A DNA stretch of 64,000 nucleotides from Plotosus lineatus (Eukaryota > Chordata > Actinopteri > Siluriformes > Plotosidae). The stretch is from positions 6,083,161 through 6,147,160 of the forward strand of contig CM045735.1 in NCBI GenBank assembly GCA_024760905.1, given 5' to 3'. Below, piece after piece: positions 11,183-21,602 of the stretch (its first letter is position 1; the number at the start of each line of letters is the position of its first letter). Position numbers and translations under genes: made by a program. Below the pieces are notes generated by a model. It was given only the letters and a program-made list of their open reading frames with translations. It was not told where the DNA came from and ran no database searches.

Positions 11183-11218
<36 letters not shown>

Positions 11219-11540
11219 TCAATCCCTCAGCAATTTTTAATACTTCATTTCAGAGGAACTTGACTGCTGAGCTTTTAACATGTCATCCAGCAGCTTGTCC
11301 AACATGACAATAAATCAAGGTCATTTTTTTCCCCATACATGATGTGACTCAAGCCCAAAAAACTGCATTGTTAGCTCAAGCAACTGGTGATTCAGGCCCT
11401 CATATTGCATCATGCTCTGAGACTTTCATGTCTCTGAAAAGCAGTTGGCAGGAGAGAGAACCTGCAGATAGTCGACATCTCCTGGGGTTTGACCGGGCAG
11501 GATGATTGATAGAGGATCCAGGGAACCAATATCTGTGGGA
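11046..11540. other. Unassigned upstream DNA with poly(T)
   Basis: Poly(T) at 11187-11217; otherwise nothing recognised. Confidence 0.35.
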
Positions 11541-11549
11541 TGATGGAAA

Positions 11550-11601
<52 letters not shown>

Positions 11602-11602
11602 G

Positions 11603-11664
<62 letters not shown>

Positions 11665-11682
11665 ACACACACACACACACAC
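11550..11682. repeat. Compound microsatellite (TG)n(TC)n(AC)n
   Basis: (TG)n 11550-11598, (TC)n about 11602-11657, then short (AC)n to 11682. Open reading frames of 60-100 codons here are repeat artefacts. Confidence 0.95.
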
Positions 11683-11763
11683 ATCTGTAGGTAGATTGCA
11701 TGTTATGTAATTCAATCAGCAACAACACCCTGGAATGCATGATGTCGCGACAGTGACAGGCGC

Positions 11764-12183
<420 letters not shown>

Positions 12184-12354
12184 TATAGGATGGGCATTTC
12201 GACTCACTTTGAGCCGATTCATTCGAGCAAACTTGATTCACTGAACCGAATGCTTGGATTCATTTGACTCACAGGTGATCCCCATTGACTCTTCTTGCTC
12301 TTTTGACATGGAGAACAAAACATCAAGCAACACGGACCCGGGCTCACAAGGGCA

Positions 12355-12504
12355 TAACTGGGTCGGGTGTCAATGTTTCCCACTTGAATCCGTGGGTTTC
12401 TTCTGGGTATACCAGTTTCCTCCTACATTCCAAAGATATACATATGAGGCTAATTGGCTGTTTCAAATTGCCCCAAGGTGTGAGTGAATGTAATTGGTTT
12501 TGTG

Positions 12505-12570
<66 letters not shown>

Positions 12571-12668
12571 TGTGTGCTCGTATGTCAGTGTGTTGACTGT
12601 CCAGGATGTACCCTACCTACGCAGAGGCTGAGGTAAGCTTCAGCTGCCTAATGATCTTGATAGGATTG
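12355..12668 (+). repeat. DANA/mermaid-like SINE inside the hAT element
   Basis: Recognised by the core gggtttcttctgggtatacc ... gtttcctcctacattccaaa ... ctaattggctgtttcaaatt, then (TA)n(TG)n and a tail tgtccaggatgtaccctacc ... gataggattgagtg. The tRNA-like head is missing. Confidence 0.65.
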
Positions 12669-12816
12669 AGTGATTCAGAAGATGAATGACATGATAATTA
12701 ACAGTGATATTATTTCTAATGTTGAAAGTCAGTGTATAATTTGTGGGACAGAGAATAAGAGACAACAATTTTTTTTACATCTATCTATCTATATAAACCA
12801 GTGTAACTCTAAGTTG

Positions 12817-12819
<3 letters not shown>

Positions 12820-12883
<64 letters not shown>

Positions 12884-12885
12884 AT
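12820..12885. repeat. (AAT)n(ATT)n inverted trinucleotide tract
   Basis: About 33 bp of (ATA)n meet about 33 bp of (TTA)n, forming a perfect self-complementary hairpin inside the hAT element. Confidence 0.95.
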
Positions 12886-13029
12886 AGCCTTAAAGTACAA
12901 CAGACCATATGGATGCCTCTGAACTTTTTTTTTTTTTTTTGTCAAACCCGAGCATGCGAGTCGACTCAATTGACTCGTTTAAGAGTCGTTCATAAAGAAA
13001 CGATTCATCGCGAATCGTTCCATCACTAG

Positions 13030-13094
13030 TTTGCAGTCGGTCGCCCGCGCGCGCTCTCGCTCTCTCGCTCTCTCCCCCTCTTCCCCGACCTGCC
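13030..13094 (+). promoter_or_regulatory. Probable 5' UTR / promoter-proximal leader of the ADAMTS gene
   Basis: The 57 bp between the duplicated hAT target site (13030-13037) and the ATG are GC-rich, with a cgcccgcgcgcgc run followed by repeated ctctcgctctctc and a C-rich stretch. This is the only CpG-dense patch near exon 1. GA/CT tracts like this are common at vertebrate start sites, but no TATA box or initiator can be assigned from sequence. Transcription may start here or inside the transposon immediately upstream. Confidence 0.4.
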
Positions 13095-13182
13095 ATGGAT
13101 GTTCCACCGGTTAAATATGCGCTCATCATTATTTTTCTTCACTTTCAGCACACAGAAGCTCTTTATATCACCGACAGCATAG
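13095..13182 (+). CDS. adamts2: ADAMTS procollagen N-proteinase (ADAMTS2-like), coding exon 1: signal peptide
   Basis: This exon encodes the first 29 residues plus one base of codon 30. The ATG has a favourable context (gacctgccATGg). The peptide is a classical secretory signal: MDVPPVKYA, then a hydrophobic core LIIIFLHF, then polar residues. That fits a secreted extracellular-matrix protease. The exon ends at ag|gtatgt, a good donor. Its spare G joins the AT that opens exon 2 to make GAT (Asp), so the frame is kept. The start is chosen because it is the only ATG giving a signal peptide in phase with exon 2. A CT-rich GC-rich leader lies just upstream. The exon is short and poorly conserved, so its assignment rests on the frame match, the donor and the signal peptide, not on a domain. 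Confidence 0.72.
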
Positions 13183-13889
13183 GTATGTACCGAGGCTTCT
13201 CTTCTTGTTTATTCGGGTTTCAGTGTTCATGGGTTACTTTATTATCTGGAGCGCCGACACAGATCAGATCATCCGACAGAAATGCAACTCTTATACTCCT
13301 ATATAAACAAATAAGGGTTTTAAATAATAATAATAATAATATTAATAATATTAATAATAAGTCCTGCGCATCGGATTCAGAAAGGGGTGAAAATCCAGCT
13401 GTTGGGGTCAGTGTCCTGAATGTCAGCAACATTTTCCGTCTTTCCAACTTTTTCTCCCCCCCCCACTCCGCCCCAACAACCCCCCACTCCCACCCCACTC
13501 CCCAGTACTTCCCTTCATTCCTGCTCGAACTGAGTTGGAATAAATTCGGAAATGGTTGAAGAAGTCACTTTGGAATGAACTGGAGAGGAATTACGCGTCA
13601 CCCATCCAGTGCGTCCTTGTTTGGGAACTTTGTGTAAATCTGTGCGTCTCATCTCGTCTCCTTGACACTCCAGGCTCTCTGAGATCTCACTGAGGTGCTG
13701 TTGTTGGAGGTGAACTAGCTGACAGAGGCAGTGTTTCTGCCTTTTAATATTCTGCATAAAACCCAGACATTAGTGTCACCGCTTTTAAAGAGGAGATGAA
13801 TGCTGGAAAAGCTGCGTGCAGGGCTGTGCGCTGTACCTTTACTCTGAGCTGAAGTTCACTTACATATGCATAGGACACAGTGTGCATGC

Positions 13890-14046
13890 ATTAACCCTGC
13901 CCTACCCTGCCCCATCCTGCCCTACCCAGCCCTACCCCAAACTCACCTAACCTTACTTCACTCCATCCTACCCTACACCACCTAATATATTTTAATCTTC
14001 CTGCCCTGCCCTGTCCTGCCCTGCCCTGTCCTGCCCTGCCCTACCC
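13890..14046 (+). repeat. Degenerate CCCTG/CCCTA-rich block
   Basis: Irregular repeats of ccctacc, ccctgcc and ccatcc. It lies left of a SINE and is related in composition to the minisatellite on the right, so the SINE probably split one array. Confidence 0.8.
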
Positions 14047-14378
14047 TACGGCAGGTGGCCTAGTGGTTAGCACATCGGCCTGACAGTAAGAGGGCCGGGG
14101 TTCGATTCCCAGCCTGGGTGTTTCTGTGTGGGGTTTGTATGTTCTCCCCATGCTCATGTGGGATTTCTCTGGGGACTCCGGTTTCCTTCCACGGTCCAAA
14201 AACATGCACAGTTGGTTAATTGGCTGTTCTAAATTGCCCGTGGATTCGCATCGTGCGGAAGGCAATAGCAAACCACTGCACTATCCTTGCTAAGAAAACC
14301 TCCATGAAGAGGCGTTATCCTTCATGGCAGGTCGCCAAGAGTTGTCATATGACTCGGAAGTTACCAGACCAGACCTTA
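14047..14378 (+). repeat. SINE with family A head and a distinct tail
   Basis: Head gtggcctagtggttagcaca with B box ggttcgattccca and the usual core, but after aaattgcccgtgg it switches to ggaaggcaatagcaaaccac ... gtcgccaagagttgtcatat, unlike the other family A copies. It sits inside the CCCTA-rich array of intron 1. Confidence 0.72.
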
Positions 14379-15425
14379 CCTTACCACACCGTCACCTCAC
14401 CCTACCCAACCCTACCTACCTCACCATATCCTACGTTACGTTATGCTACTTTACCCTACCTTACACCGTCGAACACATTCTACCTCTCCTCACCTTACCT
14501 CCCGCTACCCTACCCCACCGACCCTACCTACCTCACCACATCCTACTTTATCCTACCCTACCCCACCCAACCCCATCTACCTTACCTCACCCAACCCCAT
14601 CTACCTTACCTCACTCTACCCTACCCAACCCCATCTACCTTACCTCACTCTACCCTACCCAACGCCATCTACCTTACCTCACTCTACCCTACCCAACGCC
14701 ATCTACCTTACCTCACTCTACCCTACCCAACCCCATCTACCTTACCTCACCCTACCCTACCCAACGCCATCTACCTTACCTCACTCTACCCTACCCAACG
14801 CCATCTACCTTACCTCACTCTACCCTACCCAACCCCATCTACCTTACCTCACCCTACCCTACCCAACCCCATCTACCTTACCTCACTCTACCCTACCCAA
14901 CGCCATCTACCTTACCTCACTCTACCCTACCCAACCCCATCTACCTTACCTCACCCTACCCTACCCAACCCCATCTACCTTACCTCACCCTACACCACCA
15001 AACCCCATCTACCTTACCTCACTCTACCCCACCCAACCCCATCTACCTTACCTCACTCTACCCTACCCAACGCCATCTACCTTACCTCAACCCCAACCCC
15101 ATCTACCTTACCTCACTCTACCCTACCCAACGCCATCTACCTTACCTCAACCCCAACCCCATCTACCTTACCTCACTCTACCCTACCCAACCCCATCTAC
15201 CTTACCCCACCCTATTCTACCCCATCTACCTTACCCCACCCAACCCCATCTACCTTACCTCACCCTATTCTATATAACACCATCTACCTTACCTCAACCC
15301 CAACGACATCTACCTTACCTCACCCCACTCACAACCACCCTATTCTAGAGCACTGTATCTTATGCTATGCTACTCACCCTAACCCTACCCTACCTGTCCA
15401 TATCCTACCCTGCGTTACCCTACCA
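14379..15425 (+). repeat. G-free CCCTA-type minisatellite, 34-bp unit
   Basis: About 24 occurrences of catctacctta between 14574 and 15320, mostly spaced 34 bp with some shorter (about 26 bp) variants; the unit is roughly ccatctaccttacctcactc plus taccctacccaacc. The + strand has almost no G, so the stops TAG and TGA cannot occur; this alone explains three overlapping frames of 300-408 codons (PTLPNAIYLTSLY repeats). Not coding. Confidence 0.93.
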
Positions 15426-15635
15426 TACTCTGCTGCACACCAATGAAAAAAATCTTGTCTCCAAGTCAGGGAAATGTGGTGCTGTGGAAGTGTTGTTTGT
15501 TCTTCATCAAATCGCTCAGCTTTATATTTTCCTTAAGCCTCTGTAAATGTAAAAAGCGTCAGCTGTCCTCACTGTTGATTATTGATTTATGCACAGACTG
15601 AACAAGTAGCTGGATGTGTACTGACACTGTATGTG
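15426..15635 (+). other. Intron 1 sequence upstream of the acceptor, with candidate branch point
   Basis: No repeat in most of this stretch. ctgac at 15621-15625 is the last branch-point-like motif before the (TG)n tract. Confidence 0.45.
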
Positions 15636-15681
15636 CGTGTGTTTGCGTGTGTGTGTGTGTTTGCGCGTGTGTGTGTTTGCG

Positions 15682-15747
<66 letters not shown>
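15636..15747 (+). repeat. (TG)n microsatellite ending 8 bp before the exon 2 acceptor
   Basis: Imperfect (TG)n with TTTGCG interruptions to about 15688, then about 60 bp of pure (TG)n, followed by tctatgtcag and exon 2. It takes the place of an ordinary pyrimidine tract. Confidence 0.93.
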
Positions 15748-15755
15748 TATGTCAG

Positions 15756-16135
15756 ATTCTCTGCAGCATGTCCTGAAGGAGTACGCCCTGGTGAAGCCAT
15801 TAAGCGTGGACTCGGATGGACGATTCCTCTCCCACGCCGTCTCGGCTGACCGCTTGAGTGGGTTGCAGTACCGGCGCAGAAGGAGAGATGCCCACGAGCA
15901 CAGAGGACCAGAACACCACGAGATACTCTTTTACAATGTCACTGTTTCCGGACAAGAGTTTCACATGCTCCTGAGGCGCAACTCACGCTTGGTGGCCCCG
16001 GGAGCAACGCTGGAGTGGCACGAGGACGATAACCGAACCCGGACAGAACCTCTACTGCCAAGCGAATGCCTGTACGTGGGCCATGTCACTAATGTAGCAG
16101 ATACTTCAGTGGCCATTAGCAACTGTGACGGCCTG
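15756..16135 (+). CDS. adamts2: ADAMTS procollagen N-proteinase (ADAMTS2-like), exon 2: reprolysin-type propeptide
   Basis: The 380-bp exon encodes residues 30-156, the first part of the propeptide that keeps ADAMTS zymogens latent. Recognisable stretches in order are EYALVKPLSVDSDGRFLSHA, LFYNVTVSGQEFHMLLRRNS, RLVAPGATLEWHED, EPLLPSECLYVGHV and SVAISNCDGL. The last block and the RLVAPGAT..EW block are hallmarks of the ADAMTS2/3/14 clade, which removes N-propeptides from fibrillar procollagens. RLVAPGAT plus EPLL..CLYVG resembles ADAMTS2 more than ADAMTS3 or 14, but paralogue choice needs the downstream exons. There are two N-glycosylation sequons (NVT near residue 90, NRT near 122), cysteines near residues 134 and 153, and a basic run YRRRRRD. 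The acceptor is tctatgtcag directly after a (TG)n tract; the donor is ctg|gtgagt, phase 0. Confidence 0.93.
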
Positions 16136-16191
16136 GTGAGTGAATTCTCTGTGAAATGTTACACGATTCTTGACTTGGGTCCAGTGTTATA

Positions 16192-16444
16192 ATAAGCGCT
16201 CTCTCTGGTACCATTGGTTTCTTCACGAGCACTGATTATTTAATTACGACTGTGTAGTGCTGTGTGTTTGGTAGCTGTGTAGGCAATGTTTCGGGTTTAG
16301 GGGTCATATATAACTTATTGTGCCACAAAGACTCGAAGTCCACTTACTGTCAGATAAAGTATTGGCACCCTGGGCCATTTCTGTGGCTCACCTCCATGAC
16401 ATCACACCCACAAGTATGTTTTGTGCTCCAAAGTATACCCTGTA

Positions 16445-16480
<36 letters not shown>

Positions 16481-17160
16481 TTTAAATCTTGAAAAGCAAC
16501 AAAAGGCCGATTAAAGAATGAGTCAATTTCAGTTCATTATTCCTTCCGAGTCGTCGGATCTTCTGTTTATTCTAGCAGCTTTGAGATCAGAACTGAGCGA
16601 CTGATTATTGGCAAAACAGAGAGCGCTGCTGGCATCGAACATTTATGTTGTTTATCAAATATCACACGTTTCATGTTTCCCCACCAAATGTGCTCTCCAT
16701 AAATAAAAGGCCATGAATTACAAACGGACACAAGTATCATCCGTGCGTGTTTACTTTGAATTCCGGCCACGTCCAAGAGTTGCTCACTGACGGATCTGCT
16801 TTCCGGCTGCGTGGAACCACATCTGTCCAGGGAGGCTTTACATCGACCCGCCAACACAACAGGATAACGCTTTTCACTCGGGGCATTTAAAGATGACATC
16901 CAGGGGGAGTTTATTAGCATAAACAAAACGCTACCTGGGACAGAGACAGACGTCAGGCATGCGTCTATAGCACTGAAGCGTGACTGACAGGGAGAGGGTT
17001 ACCTTTTCACCACAAACACACCGAACTACAAGCGTGTCCAGACGTCTCCCTGAAATACGGGTGTGACCTCGCATGTGCCAGCTCCTGTCTTCACCGTCTG
17101 TCACGCCGTTTCACTGCAGAGAGGCAGGATGTGTTGTGTGTGTCTGTCTCACAGTGGATT
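16192..17160. other. Intron 2 unique DNA with poly(T)
   Basis: Poly(T) at 16447-16478. The rest reads as non-repetitive; a minus-strand frame at 16567-16926 has no recognisable motif. Confidence 0.4.
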
Positions 17161-17161
17161 G

Positions 17162-17179
17162 CACACACACACACACACA

Positions 17180-17232
<53 letters not shown>
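17162..17232. repeat. (CA)n microsatellite
   Basis: (CA)n of about 70 bp with one TCA interruption. Confidence 0.95.
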
Positions 17233-17233
<1 letters not shown>

Positions 17234-17461
17234 GCATCCCAAGAGATGACGGACCCGGCTTGGTGTCTGGCCAAGCTGAATGGCAGGATTACTCCATCTG
17301 ACCTGCGGTGTTTTTACTCAGCAAGGGGAATCTATCGCGAAAACAGGCTTTCAGGATCCAGTATTCAGGATGCGAGAGGCTTTATAATGTACTTTCATTC
17401 CAGTTAGGGCTGATTCTGAAAGTCTCTGTTACACATTTTATATCAAATTTATAATGTATTC
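17233..17461. other. Unassigned intron 2 DNA
   Basis: No feature was recognised. Confidence 0.35.
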
Positions 17462-17915
17462 ATTCATTCATTTTCTGAACAGCTTTATATTACTCGGGAC
17501 ATCTGGAGGCCGGAGCCTATCACGGCCGGCTCCGGCCTCCAGACATCCCGAGTAAGATAACCTGAGCTTACCTTCGTAAGATTACCTTTACATATCTTAC
17601 TCGGGACGTCTGGAGGCCGGAGCCTACCACAGCCGGCTCGAAACCAAGGCAGAGTACTCCCTGAATAGCTTGCCAGTTCACTGCAGAGTCGACACACAAC
17701 CATTCACACGCACACCCAAACCCAGGAGCAATTATCCCAATATGCATGTGTTTGGAATGTGGGAAGAAACCAGACAGACTACCTGGAGGAAACCCGAGCA
17801 AGCATGAGAAGAACATATCAACTCCAAACAGAACACCCTCGTCAAGCCCGCCAATTAAATACGGGACCGTCTGGCTGTGAGGGGGAACGTGGTGACCACT
17901 ACACCTACATATTTT
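17462..17915 (-). repeat. Family A SINE with a duplicated, inverted tail segment
   Basis: Reverse copy. Its tail segment (ctcgggacatctggaggccg) occurs at 17491, again in inverted form ending at 17553, and again directly near 17604. The core (aattatcccaatatgcatgt) and a degraded head follow to 17915. Confidence 0.62.
17489..17553. repeat. GC-rich perfect-looking hairpin
   Basis: ttactcgggacatctggagg plus ccggagcc pairs with ggctccgg plus cctccagacatcccgagtaa, about 28-bp arms with one or two mismatches around a loop of about 8 nt. Confidence 0.85.
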
Positions 17916-18124
17916 TCCCCCCCCAAGTTCTAGGAAGGCGGTAGGAGGGGTTATCTCAACAGTTATTGTCAGGGGTTTGAGGCTATATGAGGATGCCACC
18001 TCTAGGCCACTGTTGGGACCCCAGGGTAAGGCCCTTCGCTGCTACACTGCAGATGAGTACCTGCATGTACAAATCGGCAGTAGGTCAGTATATCGGCTTC
18101 CCGCCGCCTTACTCAGGAACGAAG

Positions 18125-18325
18125 GAAACCAAACACGGAGGCTTGAGCCTAGCTCAGCCGAATGTGGGTGATGATAGGATCTCTGGGAAGGTCTCCAAAC
18201 AGAAGTATTCACACCCACGCCTAGGGGCAATCTGAAACAGCCATTTAGGATAATGGGCAAATTTTTGGACTGTAAAAGGAAACCGGAGTACCGAGAGAAA
18301 ATCCAGGTGAGCAAGAGGAGAGCAC

Positions 18326-18371
<46 letters not shown>
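18125..18371 (-). repeat. Family A SINE fragment ending in (CA)n
   Basis: Reverse fragment gcctagctcagccgaatgtg ... cacgcctaggggcaatctga ... cgagagaaaatccaggtgag, with (CA)n at 18330-18371 where the head should be. Confidence 0.6.
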
Positions 18372-18372
<1 letters not shown>

Positions 18373-18526
18373 TTGTCTGTTGTAAGAATAAACCGGTGTT
18401 TCCCTGAGCACCTGCGTTTTCTGAATACGGCAGTGTTTCTCTGACTATGTGATCACTCCAGCATTAGCCGGGCCCATGCCTGAAGACTCAGCTCCTCTGA
18501 GAGCACTTTGTTGCTGAAACACCCTC

Positions 18527-18562
<36 letters not shown>

Positions 18563-18974
18563 CGCTCTGATTTACGCCTATCTAGAAATGTGCGCTCTTT
18601 TTTTTGCCACGAGGCTTCTTTCTTTATCGTGATCCATTTCCTGCTCTCCTTCATCACCACATTGCAATGTTGACAATTTCGAACCATGTGACCATGTGTA
18701 CGTTAGGTATCTCCAACGGCCAGGTACAAGCATTTCCGAGGCCGAGACTCCTGGGACGTGGCGGTGCTGCTGAGGAACCGGTTCATGAACAACTGTAACA
18801 TGTCGATGATGCGGTATCGTTCATTCAGACCAATCAGTTTTTGGGATTCCCACTGGAGACCTCTGTGGTCAGAAAGTGGTTGAGATATCAAATATCTTTG
18901 TTTTCATATGCACGTGTGTATTGTCCACCAAAGCCCTCAGGATTAAAACTTTGGAATGTCGTGCTTTCTTAATT
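18372..18974. other. Unassigned intron 2 DNA with (CT)n
   Basis: (CT)n at 18529-18566; otherwise no recognised feature. Confidence 0.4.
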
Positions 18975-19345
18975 CGTTTGCCGAACCGCTTTACCCTACT
19001 AAGGTCGCGGGGAAGAAGGGCTGAAGCCTATCCCAGCAAACTGTGAGTGACGGCGGGGTACACTCCTAACAGCTGGCTCATCGATTGCGGGCTCAGCACG
19101 TATACAGACTCGCGCACATACACATAAACATTCGCACTCACTCACACCTAGGGGCAATTTAGACAGCTGAATGAGCCTCATTTGCATATTTTTAGGCTGT
19201 GAGAGGAAACCAGAGTACCCGGAATAAACCCACCTAAGGACCGGGAGAATATTCAAATTCCATACAGAAACATCTGCACCAAAGGCAAGGCGCAACCCCA
19301 GGACCTTCTTGCTGTGACGTGGACATGCCAGTCAGTATGCCACTG
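18975..19345 (-). repeat. Family A SINE
   Basis: Reverse full-length copy: tail cgctttaccctactaaggtc, core, and B-box-like region ccaggaccttcttgctgtga. Confidence 0.68.
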
Positions 19346-20130
19346 ACTTTGTTCAAATGTTTTTGGAGAAACTGATATTTTGGAGGTCAAAGGTCAAGGT
19401 CACTAGTCTCATAAGGGTGATTTTTGTGAACGAGATTAGATTCAATACAAAACATCTGGAAGTATCTTCCATTCATACTACCACTGACACTACCAACTCG
19501 TCGCCCCTTGACCCAACACTGCACTGCACGGAAGTGTCTATCCGCCAGGTACCGTTCTCCTCCTCGTCGTTAATGCTATCCGATACCGAACCGATAGTGT
19601 CGTGTCAGTTTCAAATGGTCCTCCCTCCTCGTGGAATGTCTGACATCTGATTGGTTCCGCACACTTTTCTGGTTAGAAACTTCAGAGCCTTGAAGTCTGC
19701 AGTCGGTTCGACGCTCTGAACTTCCCTGCACTTGTCTTTTTTTTTTTGTTTGGTTTTTTTTGTTTGTTTTTTTTTTCAGCAAGGAAAAAGAACCTGAAGT
19801 TCGAAATCTGAACACAGATGAAGAAAAAAGTACTTTGTAGTTATTGGATTAAATAATTTACAGAATTCTGCACTTAAAAGTTCTTCAAGAGTTTGATGTG
19901 AAGCCCTTGAGTGGTGTGTGAACATTTTTCCTGCGTGTTTGCCAGCTGACCGTGAGGAAAGGTCTGTGTTCAGTCACCTGAATGTCAGCCATATCAGTTT
20001 TCTCATTTCTTGTGCAAGAGGTTCCTGGCCATGAAATACAGCTCCGAGTGAATATTTCGTGTAACTGTTGTGATCGTATTGAATTAGGATGGATTTTTGT
20101 TGCACACTTGCATATCTCAATCATGTATCT
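19346..20130. other. Unassigned intron 2 DNA
   Basis: A T-rich run (19736-19778) is the only feature; the rest appears unique. Confidence 0.4.
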
Positions 20131-20134
20131 CTCC

Positions 20135-20452
20135 CATCCATCCACTTTCTTGAACCGCTTAATCCGAGCTAGGGTCATGGGGAGGCTGGCGCCTATCCCT
20201 GCCGACTCCGGGTGAGGGCATAGTACAGCTTGCCAGGCCATTGCAGGACAGAAACACACTGACGGCTATACAGTTACTCCTGACAAGTCAGCAATGGTTC
20301 TTTTACATCAACCTCACACCAGAGACAGTGAGAGACATGGCCGGCCTTTGATAACTCAGTTAGCTGCACGTGGGGGGCAGCAGTGCCAACTGTTGACAGT
20401 GGAGGAGTCCTTAGGATCAGTAATCCAGCACCTTACCACCGGGCCACCGCTT
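20135..20452 (-). repeat. Family B SINE
   Basis: Reverse full copy from cttgaaccgcttaatccgag to ccaccgggccaccgcttccc (tail to head). Confidence 0.72.
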
Positions 20453-20589
20453 CCCTCTCATGTATCCCTTATAATACAAATAGAACACTTGTGTGTGTTT
20501 TAGATTTAATTTAATAAAGTAAACGTTTAGTGATTATGCCCCCTGCCTGCTAATCCACCATGTTTTAAGTTGGTTGTATTGCATAACTG

Positions 20590-20887
20590 GGGGACGAGAG
20601 ACAGCGAGAGAGAGAGAGACCGTGAGAGACACAGTGAGAGAGAGAGAGAGAGAGAGAAAGAATGAGAGAGAGAGGGGGACAGAGAGAGAGAATGAGAGAG
20701 AGAGAGAGAGAGGGGGGACAGCAAGAGAGAGTGAGAGAGAGAGGGGGACAGAGAGAGAGAATGAGAGAGAGAGCGGGGACAGCAAGAGAGAGTGAGAGAG
20801 ACAGTGAGAGAGACAGTGAGAGAGACAGTGAGAGAGACAGTAAGAGAGAGAGAGAGAGAGAGAGACAGAGCCAGCGAGAGAGAGAGA

Positions 20888-20925
<38 letters not shown>

Positions 20926-21290
20926 CAGCAAGAGACAGAGCGACACAGAGAGAATGACAGCGAGAGACAGAGAGACACGGAGAGAATGACAGCGAGAGAC
21001 AGAGAGAGAGAGAGAGTGAAATACATAGAGAGACAGTGAGAGAGACAACGAGAGACACAGCGAGACAGAGACACCGAGAAAGACAGCAAGAGAGACAGTG
21101 CGAGAGAGACAGCAAGAGCGAGAGATAGAGAGAGACAGCAAGAGAGAGACAGAAAGAGAGACAGCAAGATATAGAGATATAGAGAGAGACAGCGAGGGAG
21201 AGACAGCGAGATTGAGAGATATAGAGAGAGACAGCGAGAGAGAGACAGCGAGAGAGAGGCAGCGAGAGAGAGACAGAGAGAGAATATGTG
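20590..21290. repeat. 0.7-kb purine-only (GA)n-rich tract
   Basis: Almost pure G and A on the + strand, built from gaga interspersed with cag, tgag and gggg variants (agagacagtgagag blocks repeat near 20795-20845). Long serine/leucine-rich frames on the minus strand (over 250 codons) are artefacts of the repeat. Confidence 0.95.
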
Positions 21291-21344
21291 TGTGCATTTG
21301 CATCTGGCCGATCCCTTTGACCAGAGCGACATTCAAGCTTATAT

Positions 21345-21475
21345 GAATTCATAGATGTGGTGAAGGAGGACATGAAGGTAGTTGGTGTAAGAGCAGAAGA
21401 TGCGGATAGGGTGAGATGGAGGCAGATGATTTGCTGTGGCGACTCCTGAAGGGAACAGCCAAAACGAAAAGAAGA
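21345..21475 (+). mobile_element. LINE 3' end fragment
   Basis: Encodes the final codons of the same LINE protein seen at 41278-41742 (DVVKEDMKVVGVRAEDADRV-like), followed by the 3' tail tgctgtggcgactcctgaag ggaacagcc and aaacgaaaagaag. It is truncated at its 5' end next to the GA tract. Confidence 0.75.
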
Positions 21476-21477
21476 CA

Positions 21478-21602
21478 GTTGAGCAGTTGAGTGTTCAGGG
21501 CCTTGCTCAGGGACCCATCAGTGGCAACTTGGTGATATCGGGATTTCAGCCATTCACCTTCAGGATGGCAACCCAGAGACTTAACCACTGAGCCGCCATG
21601 TC
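21478..21602 (-). repeat. tRNA-related repeat fragment (family D)
   Basis: gttgagcagttgagtgttca gggccttgctcagggaccca ... acttaaccactgagccgcc; related to the copy at 62705-62890. Confidence 0.5.

Larger units (their letters stand above)
12184..13029. mobile_element. hAT-like non-autonomous transposon next to ADAMTS exon 1
   Basis: The element is bounded by a perfect 8-bp duplication TTTGCAGT (12176-12183 and 13030-13037), the size typical of hAT transposons. The ends are related inverted repeats: left TATAGGATGGGCATTTCG, right (reverse complement) CTAGTGATGGAACGATTCG. Sub-terminal regions are rich in GATTC/GAATC and GACTC/GAGTC motifs. It has no transposase. Inside lie a DANA-like SINE (about 12355-12668) with (TA)n(TG)n at 12507-12562, an (AAT)n(ATT)n inverted run (12820-12885) and a T-tract. 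It ends 65 bp before the start codon. Confidence 0.72.
13183..15755 (+). other. ADAMTS intron 1 (2573 bp)
   Basis: GT-AG intron, phase 1. It holds an (ATA)n run at 13324-13361, unrecognised sequence to 13860, a G-poor C/T/A satellite-like block (13890-15430) interrupted by a SINE, about 190 bp with no feature I recognise, and a (TG)n tract that forms the region just before the acceptor. A branch-point-like ctgac lies at 15621-15625 and no AG occurs between it and the acceptor AG. Confidence 0.85.

Noticed and set aside
13930..15420. Interstitial telomere repeat
   Set aside because: CCCTA motifs are frequent but exact CCCTAA runs are rare and the true period is 34 bp, so a telomeric origin is not supported.
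14220..15446. 408-codon forward ORF, with overlapping 301- and 317-codon frames
   Set aside because: All come from the G-free CCCTA-type minisatellite within ADAMTS intron 1; the peptide is a repeat of PTLPNAIYLTSLY-like units and the openness is explained by base composition.
15882..15900. Furin processing site (RRRRR) as the propeptide cleavage site
   Set aside because: It lies in the N-terminal part of the propeptide, far before the expected proprotein-convertase site next to the metalloprotease domain; it may be an extra basic patch only.
16136..16192. Continuation of the exon 2 frame to a stop at 16192
   Set aside because: The gtgagt donor after NCDGL and the perfect in-frame continuation in exon 3 (AGMIRT) make this intron read-through.
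20527..21373. Leu/Ser-rich minus-strand ORFs of over 250 codons
   Set aside because: They are translations of the (GA)n/(TC)n tract in three frames, with no non-repeat sequence or conserved motif.
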